A stretch of DNA of 33,882 nucleotides from Candidatus Muproteobacteria bacterium RIFCSPHIGHO2_12_FULL_60_33 (GTDB lineage: Bacteria; Pseudomonadota; Gammaproteobacteria; Acidiferrobacterales; Sulfurifustaceae). The stretch is taken from assembly GCA_001785195.1 (NCBI GenBank), contig MFTB01000019.1:1-33882 (forward strand). Direction: 5' to 3'. Each line of letters opens with the position of its first letter. Position 1 is the stretch's first letter. Below are positions 1 to 9,087 of this stretch, piece after piece. The notes under the pieces were generated by a model. That model was not told the origin of the DNA. It worked only from the letters and a program-made list of their open reading frames with translations, and did no database searches. The position numbers and the translations under genes are program-made.

Positions 1-1
1 G

Positions 2-1309
2 CGCCTGCACTATCTCGCCTATTACGATTCGCTCACCGGTCTGCCCAATCGCCAGCAGATCAACGACAGTCTTGGCCGTGCCATGCTGGAGGCCGAAAGC
101 CGCGACCGCCTGGTCGCCGTCATGTTCCTTGATCTCGACCGCTTCAAGAACATCAACGATACCCTCGGGCATGACGTGGGCGACGCGCTGCTGAAAGAAG
201 TCGCTGTGCGCCTGAAGGCCAGCTTGCGCCCCGGCGACACCATTTCACGTCTCGGCGGGGACGAGTTCACCATTGTGCTCGCCAACGTCGCACACGTGGA
301 CGACGTTGCGCGCGTGGCGCAGAAAATTCTGGATCAGTTCATACCGCCGTTCCGCATCGCCGGGCGCGACCTGTTCGCGTCACCCTCCATCGGCATCACG
401 CTCTATCCCTTCGACGACAACAACACCGAGAACCTGCTGAAAAACGCGGACGCCGCCATGTACCACGCCAAGTCGCTGGGGCGGAACAATTTCCAGTTCT
501 ACACCGCGGAACTCAATGCCCGCGCCGCGCGCCAGCTCGAACTGGAGACCGGCATGCGGCGTGCGCTGGAGCGCGAGGAATTCGTGCTGCACTATCAGCC
601 GCTGGTGAACATGCAGAGCGGGCTCATCGTGGGCATGGAGGCGCTGTTGCGCTGGCAGTACCCGGAATACGGGCTGATCCCGCCGATGGAATTCATTCCG
701 CTCGCCGAGGAAACCGGATTGATCGTGCCCATCGGCGAATGGGCTCTGCGTACCGCCTGTGCCCAGATCAGGGTCTGGCACGCTACCGGCTTCCCGGCCC
801 TGCACGTGGCGGTGAATCTCTCGAGCAAGCAACTGCAGCAAAAAAATTTCGCGGAAGTCGTCAAACGGGCTCTCGGGGAAACCGGCCTGGAACCCCGCTA
901 TCTCGATCTCGAACTGACCGAAAGCCTCCTGATGCAGGACATGGAATCGGCGGACGCGATCCTGAAAGAACTGAAGGACCTGGGCGTGCTGATCTCCCTC
1001 GATGACTTCGGCACCGGCTATTCGTCACTGAGTTACCTCAAGCGTTTCCCGATCGATTTCCTGAAAATCGATCGCAGCTTCGTGAAGGACATCGCCCACG
1101 ACCGCTATGGCGCGGGCATCGTGCGCGCCATCATCGTCATGGCCCACACGCTCGGCATCAAGGTGATCGCCGAGGGCGTCGAAACCAGCGAACAACTCGG
1201 GTACCTGCGTGACCAGGGCTGCGACATCGGCCAGGGCTACTTCTGGAGCAAGCCGCTCGCGGTGGAAACCTTCACCGAACTGCTGCATGACTGGGAGCTT
1301 ATCCAGTAG
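2..1309 (+). CDS. GGDEF-EAL domain protein, 5' end truncated by the window
   Basis: Frame 2 is open from the window start (RLHYLAYYDSLTGLPNR...). Motifs SRLGGDEF, EALLRW, NLS, ELTES, DDFGTGYSS and AEGVET are present. TAG stop at 1309. Confidence 0.95.
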   Translation, partial: RLHYLAYYDSLTGLPNRQQINDSLGRAMLEAESRDRLVAVMFLDLDRFKNINDTLGHDVGDALLKEVAVRLKASLRPGDTISRLGGDEFTIVLANVAHVDDVARVAQKILDQFIPPFRIAGRDLFASPSIGITLYPFDDNNTENLLKNADAAMYHAKSLGRNNFQFYTAELNARAARQLELETGMRRALEREEFVLHYQPLVNMQSGLIVGMEALLRWQYPEYGLIPPMEFIPLAEETGLIVPIGEWALRTACAQIRVWHATGFPALHVAVNLSSKQLQQKNFAEVVKRALGETGLEPRYLDLELTESLLMQDMESADAILKELKDLGVLISLDDFGTGYSSLSYLKRFPIDFLKIDRSFVKDIAHDRYGAGIVRAIIVMAHTLGIKVIAEGVETSEQLGYLRDQGCDIGQGYFWSKPLAVETFTELLHDWELIQ

Positions 1310-1384
1310 GGAAAGTGCAACCTCGCAAGCAGAAACGATCCGGCCGATGATTGGCGGGTCCATTGAACAGCGGGAGAAGCTCGC

Positions 1385-3913
1385 ATGGCCGACATGACCG
1401 GTCCGCTCCAGGCGGCCAGCTACGACTACCCGCTCGCGGCGTTGTCCATCCTGGTGGCCGTGTTCACCGCGTATACCGCCGCGGATATCCTCTGGCGCAC
1501 CTCGATCAGCGATGCCGACAAGACGCGTACCCGCTGGTTCTGGACCGGGGGCGTCGTTCTGGGATTGGGCGCCTGGACCGCCCACCTCACCGGGATGCTC
1601 GCCGCCAAGGAGCATTTCTCCTTTATCTACAGAACGGACATCACCGTCGTCTCGATTCTCCTTGTGCTGGCAGGCAGCGTCGGCGCTTTGTACCTGATCA
1701 GCCGTTGCCGGAGAGCGGCCTGCCTGTTCGCCGGCGGCGCGCTCCTGGGTCTTGGTCTCGTGGCGATGTGCTTCACGGGAATGCACGCCGTTCTGATGCC
1801 CGGCATGCAACACAGTTACGACTACGGCTTGGTGGCACTGTCATACGCGGTTGCCGCGGTTTTTTCCGTCATGGCGCTGCGGGTGCTGCGCCGGTTTTAT
1901 CACGGGGGATCGGTGAATCCCGGTTGGGAGAAGGTCGCCTTTTCCATCCTGATGGCGAGCGCCGTCATCGGGATGCACTACACCGACATGGCCTCGATGC
2001 AAATGACCATGCTCCCCGCCGGCATGGATATGGCCGGGATGCCTGGCATGGACATGCCGGGTATGCCTGGCATGGCGCCGGATATTGTGGACAGCAAGAC
2101 CATGGCGGTTGCCGTCTCCGCCGTGATGGCGGCCCTCATGTTGATTGCGCTCTGGACTTCCCATCTGTATTACCGGAACTCCCTGCGTGAAAAAAAGCTC
2201 CTTCAGGAGGCCAAGGAATACGCGAATATCATCCTGAGGGACATTGTGGAGGGAGTCATTGTCATCGACGAACAAGGCCTGATTCAGTCCCTGAATCCGG
2301 CCGCGGCGAGCGCCTTCGGTTATTCCGCCGCGGAAGTCACCGGAAAGAATGTCGCCGTGCTGATACCCGAGCCGCACCGCCGGCACGACGGCGATATCCG
2401 CCATTACCTCGAAACCGGAACGGGCAAGGTAATCGGTGCCGGTCCCCGCGAAGTCGAGGGCCTGCGCAAGGATGGAACGGTGTTTCCGCTGGAGGTGGCG
2501 GTCAGCGAAGTCCGTTTCGGGGGGCGGCGGCTGTTCGCGGGGGTGGTGCGCGACATCACGCGGCGTAAAGAGGCCGAGGCCCGCCTGACCTATCTGGCCC
2601 ACCACGACCCACTGACGGGGCTGCTCAGCCGGGCACTCTTTCGGGACCGCGCCGCCCAGGCGCTGCGCCACGCCGATCGCGCCGAGAGGCTGGTGGCGAT
2701 CATGTATGTGGACCTCGATCGGTTCAAGGACATCAACGACAGCCTGGGGCACGAGGTGGGCGACAATCTGCTCAGGGAGGTCGCCAAACGCATCACGGCC
2801 TGCGTGCGTGCCGGGGATACCGTTTCCCGCCTGGGGGGTGACGAGTTCGCGATCGTTCTGGAGAATCTTTCCGGCACCGAAGATGCCGCCGCCGTGGCCG
2901 GAAAAATCCTCGAGGACGTGGCCGAGCCGTTCGAGATAGATGGCCACGAGATCCGCGTCGGCGCCAGCATCGGAATGACGATCTATCCCTTCGACGACCA
3001 GGATCTCGACGGTCTGCTCCGGGACGCCGACGCCGCCATGTATCGGGCCAAGCAACAAGGTCGAAACCAGCTTCAACTTTACAGCACCGAGATGGCGCCC
3101 AAGGTGCATATGCCCGCGGACCTGGAGGAGGATATCGAAGGGGCATTCGCGCGGGGCGAACTGCGGGTGTACTACCAGCCCCGCGTGGATCTGCTGACCG
3201 GCGAGATCACCGAAGTGGAGGCGCTGCTGCGCTGGCAGCACCCGGAACACGGTCTGCTGGAAGCGCACGAGTTCGTTCCGCTGCTGGAGAAAAGTCAGAT
3301 CGGCCCCGTGAGCGAGTGGGTGTTGCGCACCGCCTGCGCGCAGTTCCGCGCCTGGCGGGATGCCGGCCGGCCGCTCACGCGCCTGACGGTCAATCTTTCC
3401 TTTGCCGAGTTTCGTGACACGAAGCTGCCGGAAAAGGTCCGCCGCATTCTGGAGCAAGCCGAACTTCCGGCGGACTGCCTCGAGCTCGATATTCCCGGCA
3501 GTTACTTCGACCTCGGCCGGGACGCCCGCTGTACGGCCGTCACGGAGGAGATCAGAAAGCTCGGTGTGCACCTGACGCTGGAGGATTCCCGCACGGGGTA
3601 CTCTTTCGTCGAACTCCTGCATCGCTCGCCGATCGATACCCTGAAAATCGAACGCGATCTGGTGCGGGACATGCATGTGGACCGGGATCGCGCAACGGCG
3701 CTGCAGGCGCTGATCGCCATGGCGCGGGTGCTGAAGCTGAGGGTCGTCGCCGAAGGCGTCGAAAGCGAGGAGGAACTGGCGCTGCTTCGCCAATACGGTT
3801 GCGATGCCGTGCAGGGTTATCTTTTCAGCCAGGCAAAACCGCCGGAGGAGCTTAACCGGCTGTTCGCGTCGCGGAAATCGCACCAGGCCACGTCTTCAAG
3901 GATGCTTGGCTGA
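1385..3913 (+). CDS. MHYT (7TM)-PAS-GGDEF-EAL protein with intact GGDEF and degenerate EAL
   Basis: N-terminal TM segments with MCFTGMH and GMHYTDM motifs, a PAS domain, SRLGGDEF and EALLRW. ELTES is replaced by DIPGS and DDFGTG by EDSRTG. Confidence 0.92.
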   Translation: MADMTGPLQAASYDYPLAALSILVAVFTAYTAADILWRTSISDADKTRTRWFWTGGVVLGLGAWTAHLTGMLAAKEHFSFIYRTDITVVSILLVLAGSVGALYLISRCRRAACLFAGGALLGLGLVAMCFTGMHAVLMPGMQHSYDYGLVALSYAVAAVFSVMALRVLRRFYHGGSVNPGWEKVAFSILMASAVIGMHYTDMASMQMTMLPAGMDMAGMPGMDMPGMPGMAPDIVDSKTMAVAVSAVMAALMLIALWTSHLYYRNSLREKKLLQEAKEYANIILRDIVEGVIVIDEQGLIQSLNPAAASAFGYSAAEVTGKNVAVLIPEPHRRHDGDIRHYLETGTGKVIGAGPREVEGLRKDGTVFPLEVAVSEVRFGGRRLFAGVVRDITRRKEAEARLTYLAHHDPLTGLLSRALFRDRAAQALRHADRAERLVAIMYVDLDRFKDINDSLGHEVGDNLLREVAKRITACVRAGDTVSRLGGDEFAIVLENLSGTEDAAAVAGKILEDVAEPFEIDGHEIRVGASIGMTIYPFDDQDLDGLLRDADAAMYRAKQQGRNQLQLYSTEMAPKVHMPADLEEDIEGAFARGELRVYYQPRVDLLTGEITEVEALLRWQHPEHGLLEAHEFVPLLEKSQIGPVSEWVLRTACAQFRAWRDAGRPLTRLTVNLSFAEFRDTKLPEKVRRILEQAELPADCLELDIPGSYFDLGRDARCTAVTEEIRKLGVHLTLEDSRTGYSFVELLHRSPIDTLKIERDLVRDMHVDRDRATALQALIAMARVLKLRVVAEGVESEEELALLRQYGCDAVQGYLFSQAKPPEELNRLFASRKSHQATSSRMLG

Positions 3914-4104
3914 TCTCTCGAGAGCTTGCCGCCGCTCTGAGCCGGGCCGCGCTGATCATGATCAATTACCCCGGCAAACCCCCGTTACCGGCGAGACGAT
4001 AACAAGGCGGTCGCGGAAAAACCGCCTCACGCGACACCAGCCCGCCAAAAACAAAAAGCGCGCGGAGCGGGAAAAATACCTGTCCCACCGCCTTCGAATC
4101 CGCC

Positions 4105-4132
4105 TTGGCACAAGCCACGCGAAAGCTATAGT
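4105..4132 (+). promoter_or_regulatory. candidate sigma70 promoter for the 4218 CDS
   Basis: TTGGCA at 4105-4110, 16-nt spacer, TATAGT at 4127-4132. Confidence 0.45.
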
Positions 4133-4217
4133 TATACAGGCCAGCGAACAGGAAACCGATCGGGGCGACATCCCGGGAAGCCGCTCCCGATCCTAAAAAC
4201 AGCTTGCAGGGGGCATT

Positions 4218-7043
4218 GTGTCGGGACCGGTATTTTTCTCCAGTGTGCGTGCGCGGCTGCTGCTGCTCGTGTTGCTCGCCACGCTGCCGGCGCTGGAATT
4301 GATTCTGTACCTCGCCCATCACCACGGCCGCGAGGCGCTGTCGGCGGCGCGGGAGCAGATGTACCTGTTGGCGCACATGACGGCCGCGGACTACGCGCGC
4401 CTGCTGGACAACACGCACCAACTGCTGGCGACGCTCGCGCATCTTCCCGAGGTGCGGGAGGGTCGCGGCCAACCGTGCAACGCGCTCATGGCCCAAGCAA
4501 AGACCGGCTACGCACAGTACGCCAACCTCGGCGCCATACGTCCGGACGGGACGGTCTTCTGCAGCGCGCAACCCATGAAGGGCCGCATCAACGTTTCCGA
4601 CCGCACCTATTTCCAGAAGGCCCTGGCGACACGCGATTTTTCCATCGGCGAATATCAGATCGGGCGCATCACCGGCAAACCGGTGGTAGTGCTGGCGCAC
4701 CCGGATTACGACAGCGGCGCGCGCCTGCGCGCCGTGCTGTTCGCCGCGGTGGACCTCATCTGGCTCAACCCGCTGGTGCAGCAGGCGCGCTTGCCCGAAG
4801 GCCTGACGCTGACCCTGCTCGACAGCCGCGGCGTGGTCCTCAACCGCTATCCCGAATCGGAAAAGTGGACCGGCGTCTCCCATGCCGGCTCGGCGCTGTT
4901 TCGCGCCATGCGCGAGACCCGGGGCGAGGGCACGGTGGAAGACGTCGGGCTGGACGGCGTCAGGCGGATATACGCCTTCGCGCCGTTGCGGCACAACGCA
5001 TCCGATGGCGGCGCCTTTATCGCCATCGGCATTCCGCGCCACGTGGTTTATGCGGAAATCAGAAATATCCTCATTCTGGTCGTGACGGGACTCGTTATCG
5101 TGACCGTCCTGGTCCTGCTCGCGGCCTGGTACGGGGGCGACGTATTTCTGCTGCGCCGCCTGAATGCGCTCGTGGACGCCACCCAGCGGCTTGCCCGGGG
5201 CGAAGCCGGCGCGCGCAGCGGCATCCGCGATGGCGCGCGCGAGATCGCACAGCTTGCGCACGCCTTCGACGACATGGCGGAAACCATCGAACGCCGCGAC
5301 ACCGATCTCAGGCGCTCCGCGCTCATACTCAAGGAAAGCGAGGAGCGTTTCCGGGCTCTGGTCGAAACCACGAGCGACTGGATATGGGAGGTGGACGCGC
5401 ACGGCGTTTATACCTACGCCAGCCCCAAGGTCAAAGAACTTCTGGGATATTTGCCGGAGGAAATCATCGGCAAGACGCCTTTCGATTTCATGCCGCCGGA
5501 GGAGGCGGCGCGCGTCGGCCAACAGTTCGCCGAAATCGCGGCGGCGCAACGGCCGTTCGAGCGGCTGGAAAACACCAACCTCCACAAGGACGGCCGCCGG
5601 GTGGTGCTCGAGACCAGCGGTGTTCCGATCTTCGACCGCGAGGGCCGGCTCGCGGGCTACCGCGGCATGGACCGCGATATCACCGAGCGCATCCAGGCCC
5701 AGGAAAAACTTCATTACCTCGCCTACTACGACGAACTCACCGGCCTGCCCAATCGCGCGCTGCTGCTCGACCGGCTGAAGCAGACCTTGATCGACGGCCA
5801 GCGCCATCGGCGAATGGTCGCGGTGCTGTACATGGACCTGGATCATTTCAAGAACGTCAACGACACGCTCGGGATGGAGACGGGCAACCGGCTGCTCCGG
5901 ATGGTGGCCGAGCGCCTTCAGGGCTGTGTGCGGCCCGGCGATACCGTGGCGCGCATGGGCGGAGACGAATTCTGTGTCGTGCTGGCGGATCTGGCGCAGG
6001 AAAGCGACGTCGCCGAGATCATCCAGAAAACCCTGGTCAGCCTCTCCGCCCCGCATCGGCTGGCGGAACGGGAGCTGAGTCTTTCGGTCGCGATCGGAAT
6101 CAGCCTGTTCCCGCGGGACGCCACGGAGCCGGAGACGCTGCTCAAGAACGCGGACATCGCCATGTACCGCGCCAAGGAGCATGACGATAGTTACCAATAC
6201 TACTCACCCGACATGACGGCGAGCGCCACCGAGCGCCTGATGCTCGAAAACGACCTGCGGCACGCACTCGAACGGCGCGAGCTTTTTCTGCACTACCAGC
6301 CGCAGGTCCACCTGCACACCGGCGCCATCACCGGGGTCGAGGCCCTGCTCCGTTGGCGGCATCCGCGACTTGGCATGGTATCGCCGGCGAAGTTCATTCC
6401 GCTGGCCGAGGACACGCACCTGATCCTGCCCATCGGCGAATGGGTGCTGCGCCAGGCCTGCGCCCAAGCACGCAGCTGGCAGGACGCGGGGTTGCCGCCG
6501 CTGCGAATGGGGGTAAACCTTTCGGCGCGCCAGTTCCGCCAGCCGGATCTCGCGGGGACCGTGCGGCGCATCCTCGGCGAAACCGGCCTCGACCCGCACC
6601 GGCTGGACATCGAGCTGACGGAGAGCACGCTGGTGAAAAGTCCCGAGGCGGTAGCGGAAATCCTCTCCGGGCTGGAGACGCTGGGCATCCAGATCTCGAT
6701 TGACGATTTCGGCACCGGCTACTCGAGTCTGACCTACCTGAAGCGTCTGCCGATCGACATCCTCAAGATTGACCAGTCGTTCGTGCGCGGCGTGGCAAGC
6801 GATCCGGACGATGCCTCGATTGTCATCGCCATCATCGCCCTGGCGCACGCGCTCGGCATCCAGACCATCGCCGAGGGCGTGGAAACGCGCGAGCAGGCGC
6901 AGTTCCTGCGCAAGCACGGTTGCGAAACCATGCAGGGCTTTTACTTCAGCAAACCCATCGAGGCCGACGCGCTGGCGGCGTTGCTGCGCAAGCAGGCGCG
7001 ACAATCCGAACGCGAACGCATGCTGGAATGGATCGAGCGCTGA
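4218..7043 (+). CDS. Cache-like sensor-HAMP-PAS-GGDEF-EAL protein
   Basis: GTG start, N-terminal TM and periplasmic sensor region, second TM, PAS, ARMGGDEF, and an intact EAL set (EALLRW, ELTES, DDFGTGYSS, AEGVET). Confidence 0.93.
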   Translation: MSGPVFFSSVRARLLLLVLLATLPALELILYLAHHHGREALSAAREQMYLLAHMTAADYARLLDNTHQLLATLAHLPEVREGRGQPCNALMAQAKTGYAQYANLGAIRPDGTVFCSAQPMKGRINVSDRTYFQKALATRDFSIGEYQIGRITGKPVVVLAHPDYDSGARLRAVLFAAVDLIWLNPLVQQARLPEGLTLTLLDSRGVVLNRYPESEKWTGVSHAGSALFRAMRETRGEGTVEDVGLDGVRRIYAFAPLRHNASDGGAFIAIGIPRHVVYAEIRNILILVVTGLVIVTVLVLLAAWYGGDVFLLRRLNALVDATQRLARGEAGARSGIRDGAREIAQLAHAFDDMAETIERRDTDLRRSALILKESEERFRALVETTSDWIWEVDAHGVYTYASPKVKELLGYLPEEIIGKTPFDFMPPEEAARVGQQFAEIAAAQRPFERLENTNLHKDGRRVVLETSGVPIFDREGRLAGYRGMDRDITERIQAQEKLHYLAYYDELTGLPNRALLLDRLKQTLIDGQRHRRMVAVLYMDLDHFKNVNDTLGMETGNRLLRMVAERLQGCVRPGDTVARMGGDEFCVVLADLAQESDVAEIIQKTLVSLSAPHRLAERELSLSVAIGISLFPRDATEPETLLKNADIAMYRAKEHDDSYQYYSPDMTASATERLMLENDLRHALERRELFLHYQPQVHLHTGAITGVEALLRWRHPRLGMVSPAKFIPLAEDTHLILPIGEWVLRQACAQARSWQDAGLPPLRMGVNLSARQFRQPDLAGTVRRILGETGLDPHRLDIELTESTLVKSPEAVAEILSGLETLGIQISIDDFGTGYSSLTYLKRLPIDILKIDQSFVRGVASDPDDASIVIAIIALAHALGIQTIAEGVETREQAQFLRKHGCETMQGFYFSKPIEADALAALLRKQARQSERERMLEWIER

Positions 7044-7071
7044 GCGCGCACCACCCAGGCGCCGCTGGATT

Positions 7072-7407
7072 TTATGGAACGAACCGGCGCAACAGCCACA
7101 CGGATACAGCGAGCAGCGCCAGCCCGATCAGCATGTTGGAAACGAAACCGAGGCGGGTTCTGGTTTCGAGTAGAAACGGCACAAAGAACACCAGTGACAC
7201 CGGCACGACCAGAAAAATATCTCTCGCAAACTTTGTGACGAGGACATTGTCGCTGGTCTCGGCATACAGCCAGCCCATGGCCAGAATCGAGGTCAGCGGC
7301 AGGGCGATGATGACCGCGCCCCAGAAGGGATAGCGTTTGGCCACCTCCGTGGCCACCCCGATAATGACGGCGGAGATCAGAACTTTCGCAAAGAATAAAG
7401 CATTCAC
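7072..7407 (-). CDS. small multi-TM membrane protein, DUF3147/GlpM-like
   Basis: 111 aa with four hydrophobic stretches (e.g. KRYPFWGAVIIALPLTSILAMGWLYAETSD), resembling the DUF3147 family. Confidence 0.65.
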   Translation of the reverse strand: MNALFFAKVLISAVIIGVATEVAKRYPFWGAVIIALPLTSILAMGWLYAETSDNVLVTKFARDIFLVVPVSLVFFVPFLLETRTRLGFVSNMLIGLALLAVSVWLLRRFVP

Positions 7408-8882
7408 GGCTTCGCGCGCCTTGGCTGCGCGAGATGAATGGCGCGGCCGGCGACAGCGAGTGCCGATTCGTGAAAGGCTTCTGAAAGCGTGGGGTGGGCG
7501 AACATCGTGAGCATGATGTCCTCGTTTGAAGCATTAAAGGACATCGCGAGTGCCGCCGTAGCAACAAGCTCGGAGCAGTTCGGGCCGATCAGGTGCACGC
7601 CCAGCACGCGGTCGGTGTGCGTGTCGGCAAGGATCTTGATGAAGCCGGCGGCCCGGCCCATGGCCCTGGCGCGGCCGTTCGCCGCGAACGGAAAAACACC
7701 GGCGCGATAAGCCACTCCCGCGGCCTTCAGCGCCTGTTCGGTCTTGCCGACCCAGGCGATCTCGGGCTGGGTGTAAATCACCGAGGGCACCACATCGTAA
7801 TTCACCGCGGTTTCGCGTCCGGCAATGCGCTCGGCCACCATCACCCCTTCTTCCATGCCCTTGTGCGCGAGCATCGGCCCCCGCACCAGGTCGCCCACGG
7901 CGTATACGTTGGGAAGATTGGTGCGGCAGTGCTCGTCGACATGCACGAAGCCCCATTCATCCTGCAACAGTCTGGTTTCCTCGGCAACGAGGCCGTCGGT
8001 GTTGGGCCGCCGCCCGACCGCGACGATGAGCCGGTCCACGCTTTCCGTGCGCGCGCCGTCCTTGTGCATCCTCGGCTCCGTAACCGCGCCATCCCTGGTG
8101 CACTTCTCCTGGTAACGCACCGCGACCGCGCTGTTTTCGACCTTGCTTCCCAGCACCCGCGCCCCGAGGCGGATATCGAGTCCCTGGGCGGTGAACTGCT
8201 TGAGCGCCTCGCGCGCCACCTGCTCATCGGCCATGGGCAGGAATGTTTCCTGTGCCTCGAGCAGCACCACTTCCGCGCCGAGCCGGCGCCACACGCTCCC
8301 GAGCTCGAGTCCGATCACGCCCGCCCCGATGATGCCGAGACGCCGCGGCACCTCCTGAAACTCGAGCGCCGCCTGCGAATCCACGACCCGCTGCCCGTCG
8401 AACGGCGCGCTCTTGAGACCGACCGGGGTCGAGCCGCTCGCGAGGATCACATGTTCGGCTTCAAGCTGCTGCGGGGATTGCCCAGATACTTCCACCTGGT
8501 TCTTGGGCAGGAGTTTCCCGCGGCCCGGAATCCAGGTCACGCCGTGGGCCTTGAACAGCGTGGCGATGCCGCGCGTGAGATCCGACACCACCTTGTTCTT
8601 GTGCGCCAGCATGGCGGCGAGATCGAGGGCAAGTTCCTTGAATTTGAGTCCGCGCGCCGGACCGTGATCGCGCGCCTGGGCAAAAAATTCGGAGGTCTCG
8701 AGCAGCGCCTTGGAGGGAATACAGCCGGCGTTGAGACAGGTACCGCCGAGCGCGGGCTCGCCGGCCGGGCCGCGCCAGTCGTCCACGCACGCCACCTTCA
8801 GGCCGAGCTGCGCCGCGCGGATGGCCGCAGTGTAACCCGCCGGGCCGGCGCCGATGACGACAAGATCGTAACGCTCAGCCAT
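7404..8882 (-). CDS. lpdA: dihydrolipoyl dehydrogenase (E3); start taken at MAERYDLVVIGAG
   Basis: GAGPAGY FAD motif, GGTCLNAGCIPSK active site, GAGVIGLE, VAVGRRPNTDGL, HAHPTLSE-like C-terminus (FAHPTLSEAFHE). Lies downstream of sucAB. Confidence 0.95.
   Translation of the reverse strand: MAERYDLVVIGAGPAGYTAAIRAAQLGLKVACVDDWRGPAGEPALGGTCLNAGCIPSKALLETSEFFAQARDHGPARGLKFKELALDLAAMLAHKNKVVSDLTRGIATLFKAHGVTWIPGRGKLLPKNQVEVSGQSPQQLEAEHVILASGSTPVGLKSAPFDGQRVVDSQAALEFQEVPRRLGIIGAGVIGLELGSVWRRLGAEVVLLEAQETFLPMADEQVAREALKQFTAQGLDIRLGARVLGSKVENSAVAVRYQEKCTRDGAVTEPRMHKDGARTESVDRLIVAVGRRPNTDGLVAEETRLLQDEWGFVHVDEHCRTNLPNVYAVGDLVRGPMLAHKGMEEGVMVAERIAGRETAVNYDVVPSVIYTQPEIAWVGKTEQALKAAGVAYRAGVFPFAANGRARAMGRAAGFIKILADTHTDRVLGVHLIGPNCSELVATAALAMSFNASNEDIMLTMFAHPTLSEAFHESALAVAGRAIHLAQPRRAKP
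8061..8108 (-). repeat. element D copy 3 (48 bp), in-frame inside lpdA
   Basis: 39/48 nt match by eye to 10126-10173. Encodes EKCTRDGAVTEPRMHK. Core CGCGCCATCCCTGG is identical. Confidence 0.8.
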
Positions 8883-8895
8883 GACACAAAAAAGC

Positions 8896-9079
8896 AACCG
8901 CAGATGAACGCAGACAATTTTGCCGGGAGCGAAAATTGGACAGTGGATCGCAGCGACGCTGGCCCGAGCGCAAGCGAGGGCGAGCGCCAGGGACGGCGCG
9001 AGCATAAACGCAGATGAACAACGAAACTCTGCGCTCGGGCTTTATTGATCCGTGTTTATCTGTGTTCATCCGTGGTTCC
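8896..9079. repeat. family B inverted repeat in the lpdA-sucB spacer, enclosing a D-like core
   Basis: Left arm aaccgcagatgaacgcagac (8896-8915). Right arm gatccgtgtttatctgtgttcatccgtggttcc (9047-9079). The core gcgccagggacggcgcg at about 8984-9000 matches the D hairpin. Confidence 0.7.
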
Positions 9080-9087
9080 CCATTTTT

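Noticed and set aside
4003-4032. aggcggt...accgcct hairpin after the MHYT gene as an intrinsic terminator
   Set aside because: No U-tract follows the stem, so evidence is insufficient.
4105-4126. TTGGCAC as a sigma54 -24 element
   Set aside because: The -12 TTGCW element is absent at the required spacing. The sigma70 reading is better.
3914-4217. Possible c-di-GMP (GEMM) riboswitch: ggcaaaccc and cacgcgaaagc pieces upstream of a GGDEF-EAL gene
   Set aside because: The fragments are not in GEMM order or spacing, and no tetraloop receptor or GGUAG...GGGUUACC-type helix was seen. Treated as chance; an Infernal search with the Rfam GEMM models would settle it.
3966-6197. Very long minus-strand ORF (743 aa) opposite the third GGDEF-EAL gene, and similar antisense ORFs (e.g. 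1841-3883, 7593-9017, 11278-12555)
   Set aside because: High GC creates long open antisense frames. The translations are low-complexity R/H/Q/A-rich, and the opposite strands encode recognisable proteins.
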